Source: Adineta vaga (lineage: Eukaryota; Rotifera). Taken from it: a stretch of 64,000 nt of DNA. This document shows, in pieces, positions 33,540 to 45,906 of the stretch. Numbering within the stretch: the stretch's first letter is position 1; every line of letters starts with the position of its first letter. Under the pieces are notes generated by a model. That model had not been told where the DNA came from. It searched no databases and saw only the letters and a list, made by a program, of their open reading frames with translations. The translations under genes were made by a program, and so were the position numbers. The stretch is taken from contig CP075493.1 in NCBI GenBank assembly GCA_021613535.1, positions 13,082,001 through 13,146,000 of the forward strand. The letters are read 5' to 3'.

Positions 33540-35594
33540 CTATGAGGTTCGATAGTCGTATACAGAAATGTTTTTTTTCTTACAATTCATGAAATTAAAC
33601 AATAAAAGATAAAAGATTTTACTTTTTGGAAAAGAGAAGGATGACAATGCATTTTGGTATTTCTTTAATTTAGAATTTGTTTGTTCACAGACAACAGTGT
33701 TTATTTGATTGATATCGGAATATTTGTATGGATTGGTTTGTGCCTGGCACATTGGTCTTGTATGATTGCAAATGTGAAATTTATCAACCAAGAAAGTCAT
33801 TTTGTTTCTATTAATAGAAGTGCATGGATATACATGGATCGAATAAGTAATATACACTTACAATACATCAGTACGCGTTGTTCGATGTATTTGACCATGT
33901 TCAAGACGATGTCGAAATGTAAGTAGCAAACCACATGCATTATCATATATCAAATACTTAGGTAATGGACTACAGAGAAAGAGTTTTGTGTAGGGCTTAT
34001 ATGAATTCTATATACGCAATTAATACTTACACTGATGATGATACGCAATCGATTGTTGTAAATAAACGATGGAGTACTCGTGTAGGTGATTCAGATCTAT
34101 ATAATTCGTTGAAATTCACAATGATACCACAGTTGTACATAGTATGTACTACCCCATAAGATGTTTGACGAGTATAATAACGATCCGTTCTATTTCAGAA
34201 CAAAAATGATTAATTCATATTTTTTATATTCGTGATTACCTTGAAACATTACAATCCCCAACATTATAATCATCTTTGTCCGTCGAACAACGTACTGATT
34301 GAGTATACTCAAGATCAATGTGTTTGGGGCAATACTTTGTGTTCTTCCAGTAGCCTGGATTTTGTTTATCTGGAATCATTTCAGGACGAAAACCACAACC
34401 CCATTCAATATCACCTAAAATTGGCGTCAGAAAAACTTGATAGTTATTTGAAAAAACTCTCACCTAGCTCTTCCGAATGAATGAGTTCCTGCATAAAACC
34501 GCAAATAAAACGATTAGGTTTTTGGAATCCATCGATAACAATGGCTTTGCAACACTGACTATCACATTCAAATTTTAACATGTGACTTGACCAATATACA
34601 ATAAAATCACGTTCTAATTGAGGCAATTGAGAAGCAAAAAAAAGATTACGTTCATCATGATTGCTTATATGATATGGAATGTCAATTTCTGTACTTGTTG
34701 ACAGGAAGAATTTTAATATTGATGTTGAATAAATTAACCAGATGTTTTCAAATAACCGACGTTCCAAAACTGGTGGATCTTTCATTTTAAGATCATTATC
34801 ACGAGCATGTTGCAATAACACTGACGTTATTGTATCGTTATAAGCCCCACAAAAATTTTCGAAGCCGGCGTACTAAAATAAAGTTCTATAGTAAAAAGAT
34901 TTCGAAAAGATGTCAGGAAGATTTGTTCGAGTTCAGAATGAATATTCATATATGATATACAAAGTTAATTATAATATCTTTAACCTACCATATTGATCAA
35001 GTCTGACACATATCGTAATAGAACATCAATATAAAGAACGCATTTACCACCGAAATAAATATACTTTTGATTGTATAAAGATTGGCGATTAACATAACGT
35101 TTTGAACCTTTGATGTAACTATTTGTATGATATTCAATATGACAGCAACGAGCAATGAAAATAACTCCATTATCGATATGATCCATAAGAAAAACGTTAA
35201 CTTTCTCTTTAAACTGTAATTTCAATGGTAGATGACAATGTAAACACGATAATGTAAATGGTTTTATAGTATGTAATGATGCCATTGTAAGAAAATGATG
35301 ATCTTCGGAGTAATTATTGATGATCTTATCGACGTTGTGTGATGAAAATAGATTTAACGAGGTGTTATCTGATTTTAATAAATTCAAAATAGATTGTATC
35401 ATTATGCCATCATATTTGACACCATACGTCAATTGAACCATATTCGATATATCATCGTATTTCTTTGAAATAAGTTCATCCAATTTACAATCCAGAAAAT
35501 ACATTAGATTTAAATGCTGCAGTGGTATTCGTCAATTTAATGAAATAAGAAACATTTCTTTATCATTGATATTAATATCATTATTAGAATTCAT
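33540..35594 (-). pseudogene. KDZ-type (Kyakuja-Dileera-Zisupton) transposase gene with one in-frame TGA
   Basis: Six exons (35594-34989, 34872-34464, 34414-34240, 34189-34031, 33969-33862, 33807-33540) make 575 codons in one frame, except for a TGA after MFLISLN (near 35534), before RIPLQHLN. Visible parts: a Cys-cluster (LSCLHCHLPLKL ... ARCCHIEYHTNSY), a second cluster CDSQCCKAIVIDGFQK then GCGFRP...YCPKHI, the strand NCGIIVNFNELYRSESPT, IYDNACG (KDZ D-x-AC motif), and VDKFHICNHTRPMC...NTVVCEQTNSKLKKY. These are the CxC clusters and RNase-H-like core of KDZ transposases, known from fungi and some animals. Introns range from 49 to 115 nt. It is probably a decaying copy; if the ATG at 35504 is used, most of the protein is still open. 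Confidence 0.72.
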
Positions 35595-36089
35595 CTGAAA
35601 ATAAAAAGAAAAGATAATTAGTGTAACATCTTCAATCCAATGAATAAATGTTGTTGTAACGAACTTGAGATGAGAAGGGCTGTGAGATAATGATAGGCGA
35701 TGTATCTGGTGTCTTTACGTAGCAAGCTGCTTTTCATTTACAAGATGAACGCTTTTATAGAAAACAGTAAACAATGAATATCAGTCAAGTATAGCGGTCA
35801 CGCTAGCATGGACGCGTTACAGGTCAACAGAGAGGCCAAATGATAGGTGATAGTGATATATCCCTTTACACTTGTGACTAGTGGAATTTCTGTGAAAAAA
35901 GCTTGATAAACGAATATTAATTTGTAGCTCTTTTATTGATGAACAATATGCAGTTAACAAATAAAAATCGTTAGACAAAACACACAGATAATCACACAAA
36001 TACAAAACAATCGTCACTTTCTATTGTCAAAACAAATGAGAAAGTAATAGGTAAATCGGTCAATGCACTAGTTCGATCTTCGAAAATTG
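35595..36089. other. Spacer in the KDZ block
   Basis: About 500 bp between two minus-strand genes; no coding signal or repeat seen. Confidence 0.4.
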
Positions 36090-38380
36090 TTAAACATTAT
36101 TCTTTTTCTTTTTTGATTTAGATCGTTCTTCATTATATGTTTTTCCTTTTCCAGTTAATTCACGACGTCGTTTTGGACTAGAAACTTCATGATCAAGGTT
36201 GTGCCCAACATCTGTTGACTCATCGGTAACTTCACATGTCACTAGAAATAAAGATACATCATATTAATGGCTATGGGAAACATGTATGTACTTACTATTC
36301 TCTTTATTACCATCCTGAGTGACAACAGACGCATCTGTTAGTTTACGATATCGTTCTTTTGATGGTTGTACAATGGCATCTTTATTCACAATTATTTTGA
36401 AATCATTGTATGGTTTTTGTTCCAAGATTGACACTCCATAAGGTGATAAATAGGTAGTATTTCTAGTATCAACTAAAAATTAAAATATGATTAATTATAC
36501 GAAATATCGATCGTTTCAGTCGCACTTACTCGTTTTCAAGGTATCGTAATACATGTTTATATCGTAAATTCCAAATTTGGTCAATGTAATAGAAAACTCG
36601 ACTGATGCTGATTTGTTTTGTGGAATGTTTTTCAAATAACATTCATGATACGAAGACTTGTTTGCTAACATTTTGTTTTCTTTGATTAATAATTTATAGT
36701 CGATCAATAATTGACATGCCTTATGGACGTCAACCATATTTGTTTTACATGTTTTATTTAATTTAGTGCTTGATAAAACAATCGAATCGGATAATAAAAT
36801 CTTTTTGCATAATATCTTCATATCTTCTGGAATTAATATATCAGATGATGGTGCACATGTTGTCGAAATTACAGATGAAGAAACTATATGATATATAAAA
36901 GTTATATATATTATGCAATGTTCGTGCGTTTTACTTGTTATATTTTGACATTGAATTGAATCAATTATTTGTTCATCATTTGTATTGGTCGAATCAATTA
37001 CTTGTTCAATAACATCAGATAAACAATTTTCAATTACACTTCGAAGAAGCATATTATCACTGAGTGTGGTTGAGTTATTTTCGATTGAAAATTCTAAACA
37101 CAACTGTAAGATATTAGATGCATAAAATGCTGAATATCTTACCGGCATTATCTTCAATCATTGATGGAATATTGATATCTTGAATGATATCAATCGATTC
37201 ACTTGTTATATTATAATCAATTAAATCAGCAACATCTTGAACAACATCTAAATTGATGCAAATGAAAACAAATAAATCATATACGTTTGAGATGCAATCA
37301 TTACTTGTGCATGATGTTGTTTGTTGAATTTGTGGTTAAATAGAAAATGAATCAGTAGTTGATTCTAAATGGAAAAAAATTGCTTAGTTTCAATAACTTT
37401 TACGTTCTATTTCGAACTATTAATTTAGCGACCCGATGTTTTTCTTAAAAGACAATAAGTGTAGATAAAAAAGTCATCTTCAAAAGCAAAACTTATTCAA
37501 GCTTCGAAATAATTAAGTTCTACATTGATCGAAGTAAAATACTATGGATGAGAAAGACGTATACTTTTCGACATGTATTCTGTAACTTTTATCAAATCTC
37601 GAAAGTAATCGTTGAAGAAGATATCTTACCTAAACTTTTTTTTAGAATAGAAGGACTATGAATTTTTTGTTGTATCTTTTCAATCCATGATCGTTGTGTT
37701 GTTAATATATTGTAACCGGTTTCATTTAATAATGATTTATTATCAACACCATGTTTGTAATAATCAAGATATTTTTGTAAGCTAAGTTGATATTCGGAAT
37801 TTAATTTTTTTCGAAAATCTTCAATTTGTTCGTCAGCTGTTGGCTCAGGTAGAATTTTAATCCAACTCTCAATTAATCGAAAAGAACTTTTGACGAATTT
37901 TCCATGTTTAAGAAAACTTTTTTTTTCCAAATTTGCGAGTAATCGTTTTACATCGATGCGATCACGTTTATGATCTCTGAAAAAAATTCGCAATTTTAAA
38001 TTTAATTGTTAAAAATAATATTCTTACTATGAAAAATGCTTCCATACGTTAAATCGCTGATCGAGAAGCAATTAATCGGATATTGAATAATTTTCAATTC
38101 GTTTAATACGTTTTTTTTTGTTATCAATCGAATCGGTACAAAATAATTGAATTGATTGCGGTAATAACAATTTGTGGAAAAAACTAACAGCAATTTTAGC
38201 AGCCGACAATCCAACTTTCATAGATTGAGATGGTTGTTTGTCCACACTAGATATTTGTACTTCATTTAACTCTTTCAAATCAACACCTTCAGGATAAGAT
38301 AATTTGTTTTCGACTTGATTGCGAATAAGAAAAAGTTCAAAACTATATTTCTGAGCAGAGATTCTGTTTTTCATGAACAT
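36090..38380 (-). pseudogene. Multi-exon hypothetical nuclear protein, probably damaged
   Basis: Downstream exons are well supported by splice sites and frame: 36883-36530, 36472-36296 and 36241-36090, the last coding SSPKRRRELTGKGKTYNEER and a Lys run, typical of a nuclear localisation signal. Upstream coding pieces lie at 38380-38090 (MFMKNRISAQKYSFELFLIR; SQSMKVGLSAAKIAVSFFHK), 37980-37630 (RDHKRDRIDVKRLLANLEKK) and 37155-36950. A short exon with acceptor near 37370 carries an in-frame TAA (37336-37338), and the join near 38030 cannot be made in frame. I do not recognise the family. It lies directly upstream of the KDZ gene in the same orientation and may be a partner gene of the same element, or an unrelated bdelloid family. 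Confidence 0.5.
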
Positions 38381-38684
38381 AAATGATTGGGATAAAATCT
38401 GGATCTATTTATTGTCCTAGATATGAGATATTTACTCAAATAAAACTCTAAATGTTGCATTTATTGTGAATGTAAAAACATTACGATGCTGAATTTGAAC
38501 TAAATTGTTTTTCTAATAGACAATTAATTTCTGTCTTCGCTTCATCATTCAACTCACGAACATATATTCACTCTTTCGCTACTTTTTTGAGTTGATTACG
38601 TATCACTCAACAGCTTATATAAACCACTTATATTTTATACTCCTCTATTATCAATAAGAGAACATACGCATATAATTTTCCTTT
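38381..38684. other. Spacer in the KDZ block
   Basis: 304 AT-rich bases between two minus-strand gene models; nothing seen. Confidence 0.35.
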
Positions 38685-40203
38685 TTAGATATGAATACTC
38701 CGATGAAATAGATTCAAACAATGAATTAAACTTCGAACAAGGAACTGAAATAAACGTTGACTGTCAAGAAAGAGTATGAAATAAATCTTACATCAATGAT
38801 TAAATAAATATTGCACGTACCTTAACATTTCATTTGGATAAAAATAATTGCCAATATTGAGTTTAATTTCATTCAATGTATCCTTTTTGATACAATGGAA
38901 GTTAATTGATTTAATCGATTCTAATACTTTCAATGTGTCGAACATATTTTGTATGATGACAGTAATACGTTCAATTAAGTCGGCTCCGCGCCGTTCACAT
39001 GACTCTACAATAAAGTGTAATAATAAAAACTTCGATTAAAAAAATGTTTACCGGCACGCTTATTTTCTGGAACATTAAATAATCCATCATATGGCAGACC
39101 ATTGGAACGCATTTTGTACAAAATTGGTCGAAGATAATTACTGGTATCGTGATCATATTCATAAACACGGTTACCGATCAGCATTCGTGTGATAAACAAA
39201 TATTCCAAACATGGTAACTCTTCATTCAACAATGATTCTTCATGGATAAAATTTTTCTTCCAATAACCCAATATAATATTCTTTCATACAATCCTAATAA
39301 AATCAATTTGTAGTAGAGTATATTAGATAGAAATATCGTACCGTTGGTTTTACTTGAATCGTCAAAATATTCCAATAATGAAGACCATCGATCACCAGTA
39401 GTTGGAATTAACATTGTAAGACTTTTATCACGAATATCTTTAGAATATGTCATGGTAAATTTCTGAAGTTTGTATGCACCATTGAACGCCGTAGTTAAGT
39501 ATGGTTGAGATTCCTTTGCCTTCGGTGTGCTTGGTTCGAAAAAAGAAAAATCAGTCAAAGGGTGATCTTCGTCACTTGAAATAAATTTCTAAGATTTACA
39601 ATCAAAATCAAAATCTATTCAATATATTGCAAAAGTTATACTTACGGATGATAATTCGAGTTCAACAAGCGATTTTGCTGGTGTAAGATTTTCAAGACAA
39701 GTTGAAACAAATTTATCATTCGAATCTGTTAATTGAGATCGGAAATATTCTTCGACAAAATCGAACGCTTTTCTGATCGGTTTGATATAACCGGATTTAT
39801 GTGATACTGAATGAAAGAATAAAAACTTTATATTAATTTAAAATTATAAATAGATTTACCCGAGTCCTCTCGAAGAATTCCATAAAGCTTTAAGATGGTA
39901 TAATCGGATTTTTCCTTATCATGCAATTTTGTTTCACAAGACCTTAAATGATACATGAACCTGATAAAGTTATGTCAATAATAGTGTCAAAACTTACCAG
40001 TGCATGAAGCTAATCAAAACACACCAAAACAATGTTAATTCATTAAGCTTTCGGCTTCTATAATTCTTGAATATAGACACCAAGTATGGATGATCTGGAA
40101 AGAATTCTTCCAGCGTATGTGATGATGTTAGTAATTCACAAAAATCAACATTCGACGCATCAATTGCGTTTAATTCCTTGCATCGATCACCTCGATGAGA
40201 CAT
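38685..40203 (-). pseudogene. Multi-exon hypothetical protein with a frameshift
   Basis: ATG 40203 starts MSHRGDRCKELNAIDASNVD. Exons 40203-39998, 39960-39860, 39806-39646 and 39588-39342 join cleanly and code a helical protein (YLVSIFKNYRSRKLNELTLF; IPTTGDRWSSLLEYFDDSS). The fifth exon (39293-39052) starts in one frame (GLYERILYWVIGR) but the long downstream text needs another (GYWKKNFIHEESLLNEELP; SNGLPYDGLFNVPENKRA), so a one-base lesion near 39262-39290 is likely. The last exons read ESCERRGADLIERITVIIQN and end at a TAA at 38685. No family recognised. Same strand and order as the two genes below it. Confidence 0.5.
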
Positions 40204-41763
40204 GAAAATTTTTTTAGAAATTATTGGCCTAAAATAAAGATTTTTAATTTAGTAACGTATACGCTTAAACGAAAAAAAATCCAGCAAGCTGTTCGTGAAG
40301 AGACCTTGGGCAAATAAAACTGACAATCAATGCTTTGACTCTTGCAATCATTTATATAATTTCTTCGATGAAATAGAGAATGCAAACGATCCTTTTCCTT
40401 CCATCGTCTACGCAGAAGACGATTATCATATGTATTCCATACTTTTTCCGATGCGCTTCTTCTTGCAAAGTCAATTCCTTCTTTTTCTGCTATTTCTCAA
40501 TTCACACTAGACGCAAATGCAACTGATTGAATGTGATAGACAGGAATGGAGAAACAACGATAGTTTTTCTTCCTTCTTTTTACATAAGACTCAAGATATT
40601 GTCGGAACTGAAACGATGAGATTGATAAGAATCAATTTTTCATGCATTTGATATTGTTTATCTTTCAAAAAATTCAAGCAAATACTTTAAAATGAATTTG
40701 TCTAACTAACTGCGTATTGTGAGAGATCGAAATATTGAATTTTTGATGAATAAACAAGAGAACTAATAGAAACCGCTCAAATTTTAAGTAGATAAACCAG
40801 ATAAAGTAATGTGATGAATAACAAAAGAAAGCTATTTTACAAATAATAACTCAAGATAAAGTTCTGGCATTGAATCACTTACCTTGAACTAATATTATAC
40901 AGTTAGAAGACACAACTGTATAAAAGTACAGTATGCTATATATATAGTGTATTTCCTATGTCATAATAATCATACAATAGTCATTGTCTTATCGGTCAGT
41001 CATTTGTAATCGTATGCATATTAAACTGACGGTCATTATTGTTCTTTGCTAATATGCTATACATTTGCATATCAGTCAACAATCATGACATCCGTCATGC
41101 TAAGATTTCTCCCTGTACAATTCAGATGTCATCGACTATACGATAAATCAGCAGATTTTAAAACATTGACGTAAAATAATAATTGCACATATAGAGATGT
41201 AATGAAAGAATGTTGAGCATTTTCTTTACGCGCTCTGAATATTCCGAACATATGAACAAATATTTTACAATCGATTATTACATTAACGCGACACTACTAT
41301 CATTATCATGCATTATTTTCCATTATAATGTAACGACCAAATACATGAATATAAACATACTTATATTGAGTTTGAATTTGAAAGTATCATGTGTAATTTC
41401 TTGTATAAAAGGTTTCGAATATGAATGTAAACGGAATTGTGAAGTGAAATAGGTAATATTATTGCATTTGAAGAATATATCATTTATTCCCGAGGCAATT
41501 AAATCATTATACAAAATCAACTCATATTCCTCAGGCTTGGGTACATAGTTGGATATTGGGATTGAGGTGGATTGAGATGGATACACCAAATCAACTCATA
41601 TTCCTCAGGCTTGGGGATGGCTGTATTTTTGCTGGCATATTGAAGTCATTACCCTTGGATCGAATATGGTGATATGAATACCCATGTTCTTCCGTTGATC
41701 AGTTTCAGGGTATTGTGACGTTTGGCTGTCGATACCCAGTGTAATGATATTATGACATCTGTG
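40204..41763. other. Long intergenic spacer left of duplication copy 2
   Basis: About 1.56 kb. Short hydrophobic frames (such as 40295-40510 and 41210-41452) have no support. From 41515 to 41625 there is a duplicated CAAATCAACTCATATTCCTCAGGCTTGG segment, the reverse complement of the 65-bp repeat at 32672-32895. Confidence 0.5.
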
Positions 41764-42019
41764 TTCTATCGAATGAATGGGAAAGAAAAAAAAAAGATTC
41801 CCATCAAATGGGAACAGTTTCGAAAAATATCTCTGTTATTTCATTGACGTCAGATAATATTTAAACGAAAATAACATAATTGAGAAAGAATGATGTGAAA
41901 TGCAAGAAGATAAGACAGATCTAATCCATGTCAGACCTTTAATAGAATGTGATGTATAAAAATCGAATGCATTTTACAAAAGAATATTCATTTTATTATT
42001 CACTTTTAACAAAATCAAA

Positions 42020-42499
42020 ATGTTTATTCGTTTATACTTGATCACGATGGGTATTGCTTTATTTATGGCAACTGATGGTAAACCAATACAAAATCAAAGA
42101 TTGACTCAACGTATCAATACTTTACTTGATTTAATTAAAGTTGAAAAAAGTTTCGAAGAAATTCCAAAAATGATGGTCAATTATTTTCCTTCAATGGCGA
42201 CAGAGAAATCTCTAATATTAACGGCGATTGAAAAGTTTTTCTCATTCAAATCATTACGTCCTCAAATTGTTGAGCTCTATCGTGAAGTTTATACACCATC
42301 GGAAATAAATGCAATGATCAAATTTTATTCAACACCATTAGGAAAATCAGTGGCTGATAAAGACATAAAACTTGAGGAAGGTTTTAATCGTATTTTAGAA
42401 AAACGATTCAAAGAACAGCAGCCACAAATAGAAGCATGGTTCAGTGAACAACGAGATTCGATGGAAACACCAAATATATACGATGAAGATAAAAATTAA
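42020..42499 (+). CDS. Secreted DUF2059 protein, copy 2
   Basis: Intronless, 159 residues, with the same signal peptide as copy 1 (MFIRLYLITMGIALFMATDG) and the same conserved C-terminal block (PSEINAMIKFYSTPLGKSVA). About a dozen residues differ from copy 1, several in a short stretch (MMVNYFPSMATEKS). The upstream TATA-like region is conserved, so the copy is probably expressed. DUF2059 is a mainly bacterial exported family without known function; a bacterial origin is likely but needs a tree. Confidence 0.8.
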   Translation: MFIRLYLITMGIALFMATDGKPIQNQRLTQRINTLLDLIKVEKSFEEIPKMMVNYFPSMATEKSLILTAIEKFFSFKSLRPQIVELYREVYTPSEINAMIKFYSTPLGKSVADKDIKLEEGFNRILEKRFKEQQPQIEAWFSEQRDSMETPNIYDEDKN

Positions 42500-43097
42500 T
42501 ACATGGCTCGATTGAAATACTTAAAGCAGATTTTCTCCTCTTCCATTTGATCGAATAATCGAGATTTTTCTTTAAAATTATTGAAATCTTAATCCAATAA
42601 ATTAATCATGAAACATGATAACATCTAAGTTATCTTTTCAAGAAGGAAATTTCATTCTCATTTACATAGACAAAGTTGCATACCTTGAGAACGGCAAAGG
42701 TAGAATATTGTCAGCTATATTTTATTGACGTCATACAGAAATACAATCAATCTTTACTTAACGACACAATGTCTAATCATTTTTATTTAAATTCGTTTTA
42801 ATAACTCTGGATAGAAAAGGGAAATGATTTACTTGGTATGTACATCTTATCTGTTGTACGCATGTTTACAAAGAAAACGCTAATCTCACGCAAAATCTAT
42901 TACATTAACGAACAAATTTTTCTTGTACTAACACAGTTACGCACCTGTGACGAGTTTGAAATTGACTTGCACATGAGAAGAAGGAGGAGTATTCTCATGA
43001 TCTGTTTCGATAATATTTCTTTCAGCAAGATACATAGATGACACCGAGTTGATATGATAGTTTCTGCTTGATTTTCTCATTCATATTTGTTCTCAGC

Positions 43098-43525
43098 TGT
43101 TAGAGGATGATACACGTCATCCTCTTTAGTTAGTTACATGACTTTTCTTTCGTTCTTCACATATGTTATATATGCTTTTTTTTCTCTGTTCTGCACATAT
43201 CATATGTTCCATGTTGTCTGTTCTCTTCACCTATGCTTCTACATTTCATCATCTTTCGTTACCTCGACATATTCAATCATGTTTCATCATCTCGTTACCT
43301 CGATGTATTCACTTGATTTCATCATTTAGTTGATTGTTCACTGATATCTTCTCGTGATTTCATCATCCACTGCATTGTTCTAGTCTTTCCCTCTTTGTGT
43401 TATCATCGATCCCTCGATCTCTCGCTCATTGTGTTCACTTGCTATAAATACTGCGTGATTTTTAGCAATAAACATTCATTCATTCATCTATCAGTCTCAT
43501 TTGCTCTTCGAGCGACCCGCTCACA
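43098..43525. mobile_element. Solo LTR of a retrotransposon, copy 2
   Basis: 428 bp, same TGTTAG...CTCACA ends and the same flanking TCAGC (43093-43097, 43526-43530) as the copy at 31906-32372, with one 41-bp unit missing. Present because the surrounding block was duplicated, not through a second insertion. Confidence 0.75.
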
Positions 43526-43690
43526 TCAGCATAAGAGAATGATTCTGATCTTGAGCATAATACATAGCAAAAAAAGAAGACACAGTAAATTGGAAAAGAG
43601 AATAAGATAAAAAAAAGATTTTCTCAAACGATAAATACTCAAACATTTCCCTCGGAATTATATTCATTTCCCTAACTGAACATATTGATA

Positions 43691-44017
43691 ATGATGAAGT
43701 CAACAAGAGTTTCTTTCTTACTTTTCTGTTTGATTATTGCACAAACTGTTGCACAAAATATACGATCAGTGCAAATGTCTATCATGAACGGATGAAAATT
43801 TGGGTGTGCTAATACTACTTGTTTGCCATTCGTTTATCTTACTACACCAAACATTCGAGATTGTCAAGTGGCTTGTTTATATCAAAGTTATTGTAAAGCA
43901 GTTAGTTTTCATCTATCCAGTTTGAATTGTGTATTGTTCAATGATATCTCAAATGCAAATAGAAATATGTTATTGGGCAACGCTTACTTTCGAAATTTTT
44001 CTCTCTTGATAAAGTGA
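43691..44017 (+). pseudogene. Truncated PAN/apple-like secreted protein with TGG-to-TGA nonsense
   Basis: ATG 43691 starts a signal peptide (VSFLLFCLIIAQTVAQ) followed by IRSVQMSIMNG and then TGA at 43793-43795. After the stop the frame continues KFGCANTTCLPFVYLTTPNI, CQVACLYQSYCKAVSFHLSS to a stop at 44015-44017. The paralogue at 12832-14045 has ENGWKLQCANTTCLPF, so the TGA replaces Trp. The Thr linker and beta-sandwich exon are absent. It sits right after the 1.9-kb duplication. Confidence 0.75.
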
Positions 44018-44112
44018 GTCATTCATTAAATGTGAGAGAAAGAAATACCATGGACATCATTGTTATACTTTGTTCTTTTACTGTGTCGCGCATACAGTCG
44101 TTCTCTTTTCAT

Positions 44113-45906
44113 ATGAGTGAAGCACAAGTTATGACGAAATTCGATTTATTACCAAACGAAATACTTCTTCAATGCTTTGAATATCTCAATGCACCTGATA
44201 TATTCTTTTGTTTTAATAATTTAAATTGTCGTTTGAATCAACTTATTCGACATATTCCACTCTATCTTAATTTTGAATATTTCGACAAATTAATTTTCAA
44301 TCAATTTTATGAAGATATGCTTACAAATTCAGAAATTGAACGACAAATTGTTTTCTTAGAATTATCTAATAGAAAAATATGGTATCAAATACGTACATTT
44401 TTATCATTATTCCCTCTCGATTGTTTTTCTTATCTTCGAACATTAATCTTAGATAAAATCGATGATACTGATGGAAAAGAAATTTTACGTATATTCAATG
44501 TATCCGATATACCTCATCATTATTTTACGAATTGGTTGGAGGAAACGAATACAATACTAACTACATTACCGATGGATACAATTCAAACATTATCTATATC
44601 AACAATACCTTCTAATTTATCAATCATTCCTCAATTGACTTCTGTTATCAATATAACTATGTCGCATTGTTCTCTCAAGGAATTCTGTCGTTTTTTCATT
44701 CATGTGCCCAAGTTAAAATTTCTCAAAATCAATGTAGTCTTCAACGATAATGATGATTCAATTATTTTAGAACAATTTATGATCAATAAATCTATTAGAT
44801 ATTTACAAAAATTAATAATTAATAGTTTCGAAGGTGAATTCGATGATCTGGAAATTGTACTAAAACATACACCAAACTTGAAGAGTTTAACCATATCAGC
44901 TAGAGATAACATAGATATAATTGATGCTAATCGGTGGCAACAGTTAATTCCATCGTTCGATGTTTTCAAGTTTAAATTTATTATCACATATACAAATGAA
45001 AATGATTATATATTTGAAAAATTTCAAGAATTTCAGACTGAATTTTGGCACACACAACATTATTGGAATATTGTATGGGAATTAAATCAACATCAAGCAT
45101 CGATATATTCAGTACCATATGCTTTTAATAAGTATACATTACCACAGATTCCTCAAAGACAATTAAATTTATCGATTCAAAATTCCAATCTGCACAAGAA
45201 AGTCACGGATTTGACAATATATTTGGAGCAAATCATTGAAAACGATGAATATCAGTTTCCAAATGTCAAATCAATAAAATTCGAAAATTATAGTATGGAT
45301 CAAAATGATGAACCTTCATATTTAGAAGTCAAACATATTGTATATGTGAAAAAGATGATTAATATTGAGAATTTAATTCATTTAGACCTTTCATCTTTAT
45401 ATGGAATTAAATCATCACTTGTTTTATTGCAAATATTCAAAGAAACACCACATTTAATATCGGTAAAATTTCATATAGATATATTGGTAACATTGTTTGA
45501 TAACCGTGACTTGAATAAATATTTCAACAAAATGATCAGAAAGTTGAGTATCATTGGTATACATAATCTGCGATCAATCAAACACAATGAGTTAAAGTGT
45601 ATTTGTCGAGCATTTTCGAATATCGAACAATTTCGGTGTGATGTTGTTGATACGCTTAGTTTATTTAAAATATTAAAAGCATTATCAAAATTATCAAATA
45701 TGGAACTATGTTATTGTACATCATTCTCTCCTCGAAATTGGACTTCTTGGCTGGAAATATATGGAGATAAACTCAATCGATACTCATTTTCCATTAGTTT
45801 TTCCAGTAATTATGACTATAATACTGAAATCGATTATCATGGTTCGTACAATGATACTTCCAACGATGATAATTCGAATATCTTTTTCGATGAAGATGAC
45901 AGTTAA
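44113..45906 (+). CDS. F-box protein with leucine-rich helical repeats
   Basis: The open frame begins at 44014 with a non-ATG codon. The ATG at 44113 (MSEAQVMTKFDLLPNEILLQ) starts directly before the F-box, giving 597 residues. The F-box reads DLLPNEILLQCFEYLNAPDI, followed by FNNLNCRLNQLI. The rest consists of irregular leucine-rich repeats (LTSVINITMSHCSLKEF, LEIVLKHTPNLKSLTIS, ENLIHLDLSSLYGIK) and an acidic tail (NDDNSNIFFDEDDS). F-box proteins bind Skp1 and bring substrates to SCF ubiquitin ligases; the LRRs would bind the substrate. This family is strongly expanded in bdelloids. No intron, no lesion. Confidence 0.85.
   Translation: MSEAQVMTKFDLLPNEILLQCFEYLNAPDIFFCFNNLNCRLNQLIRHIPLYLNFEYFDKLIFNQFYEDMLTNSEIERQIVFLELSNRKIWYQIRTFLSLFPLDCFSYLRTLILDKIDDTDGKEILRIFNVSDIPHHYFTNWLEETNTILTTLPMDTIQTLSISTIPSNLSIIPQLTSVINITMSHCSLKEFCRFFIHVPKLKFLKINVVFNDNDDSIILEQFMINKSIRYLQKLIINSFEGEFDDLEIVLKHTPNLKSLTISARDNIDIIDANRWQQLIPSFDVFKFKFIITYTNENDYIFEKFQEFQTEFWHTQHYWNIVWELNQHQASIYSVPYAFNKYTLPQIPQRQLNLSIQNSNLHKKVTDLTIYLEQIIENDEYQFPNVKSIKFENYSMDQNDEPSYLEVKHIVYVKKMINIENLIHLDLSSLYGIKSSLVLLQIFKETPHLISVKFHIDILVTLFDNRDLNKYFNKMIRKLSIIGIHNLRSIKHNELKCICRAFSNIEQFRCDVVDTLSLFKILKALSKLSNMELCYCTSFSPRNWTSWLEIYGDKLNRYSFSISFSSNYDYNTEIDYHGSYNDTSNDDNSNIFFDEDDS

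Larger units (their letters stand above)
41764..43662 (+). repeat. Copy 2 of the 1.9-kb direct duplication
   Basis: Matches 30572-32509 with few substitutions and one fewer 41-bp unit in the LTR. Boundaries are TTCTATCGAATGAATGGG on the left and GGAATTATA on the right. The conserved TCAGC duplications in both LTR copies show that the LTR was present before the block was duplicated. Confidence 0.9.
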
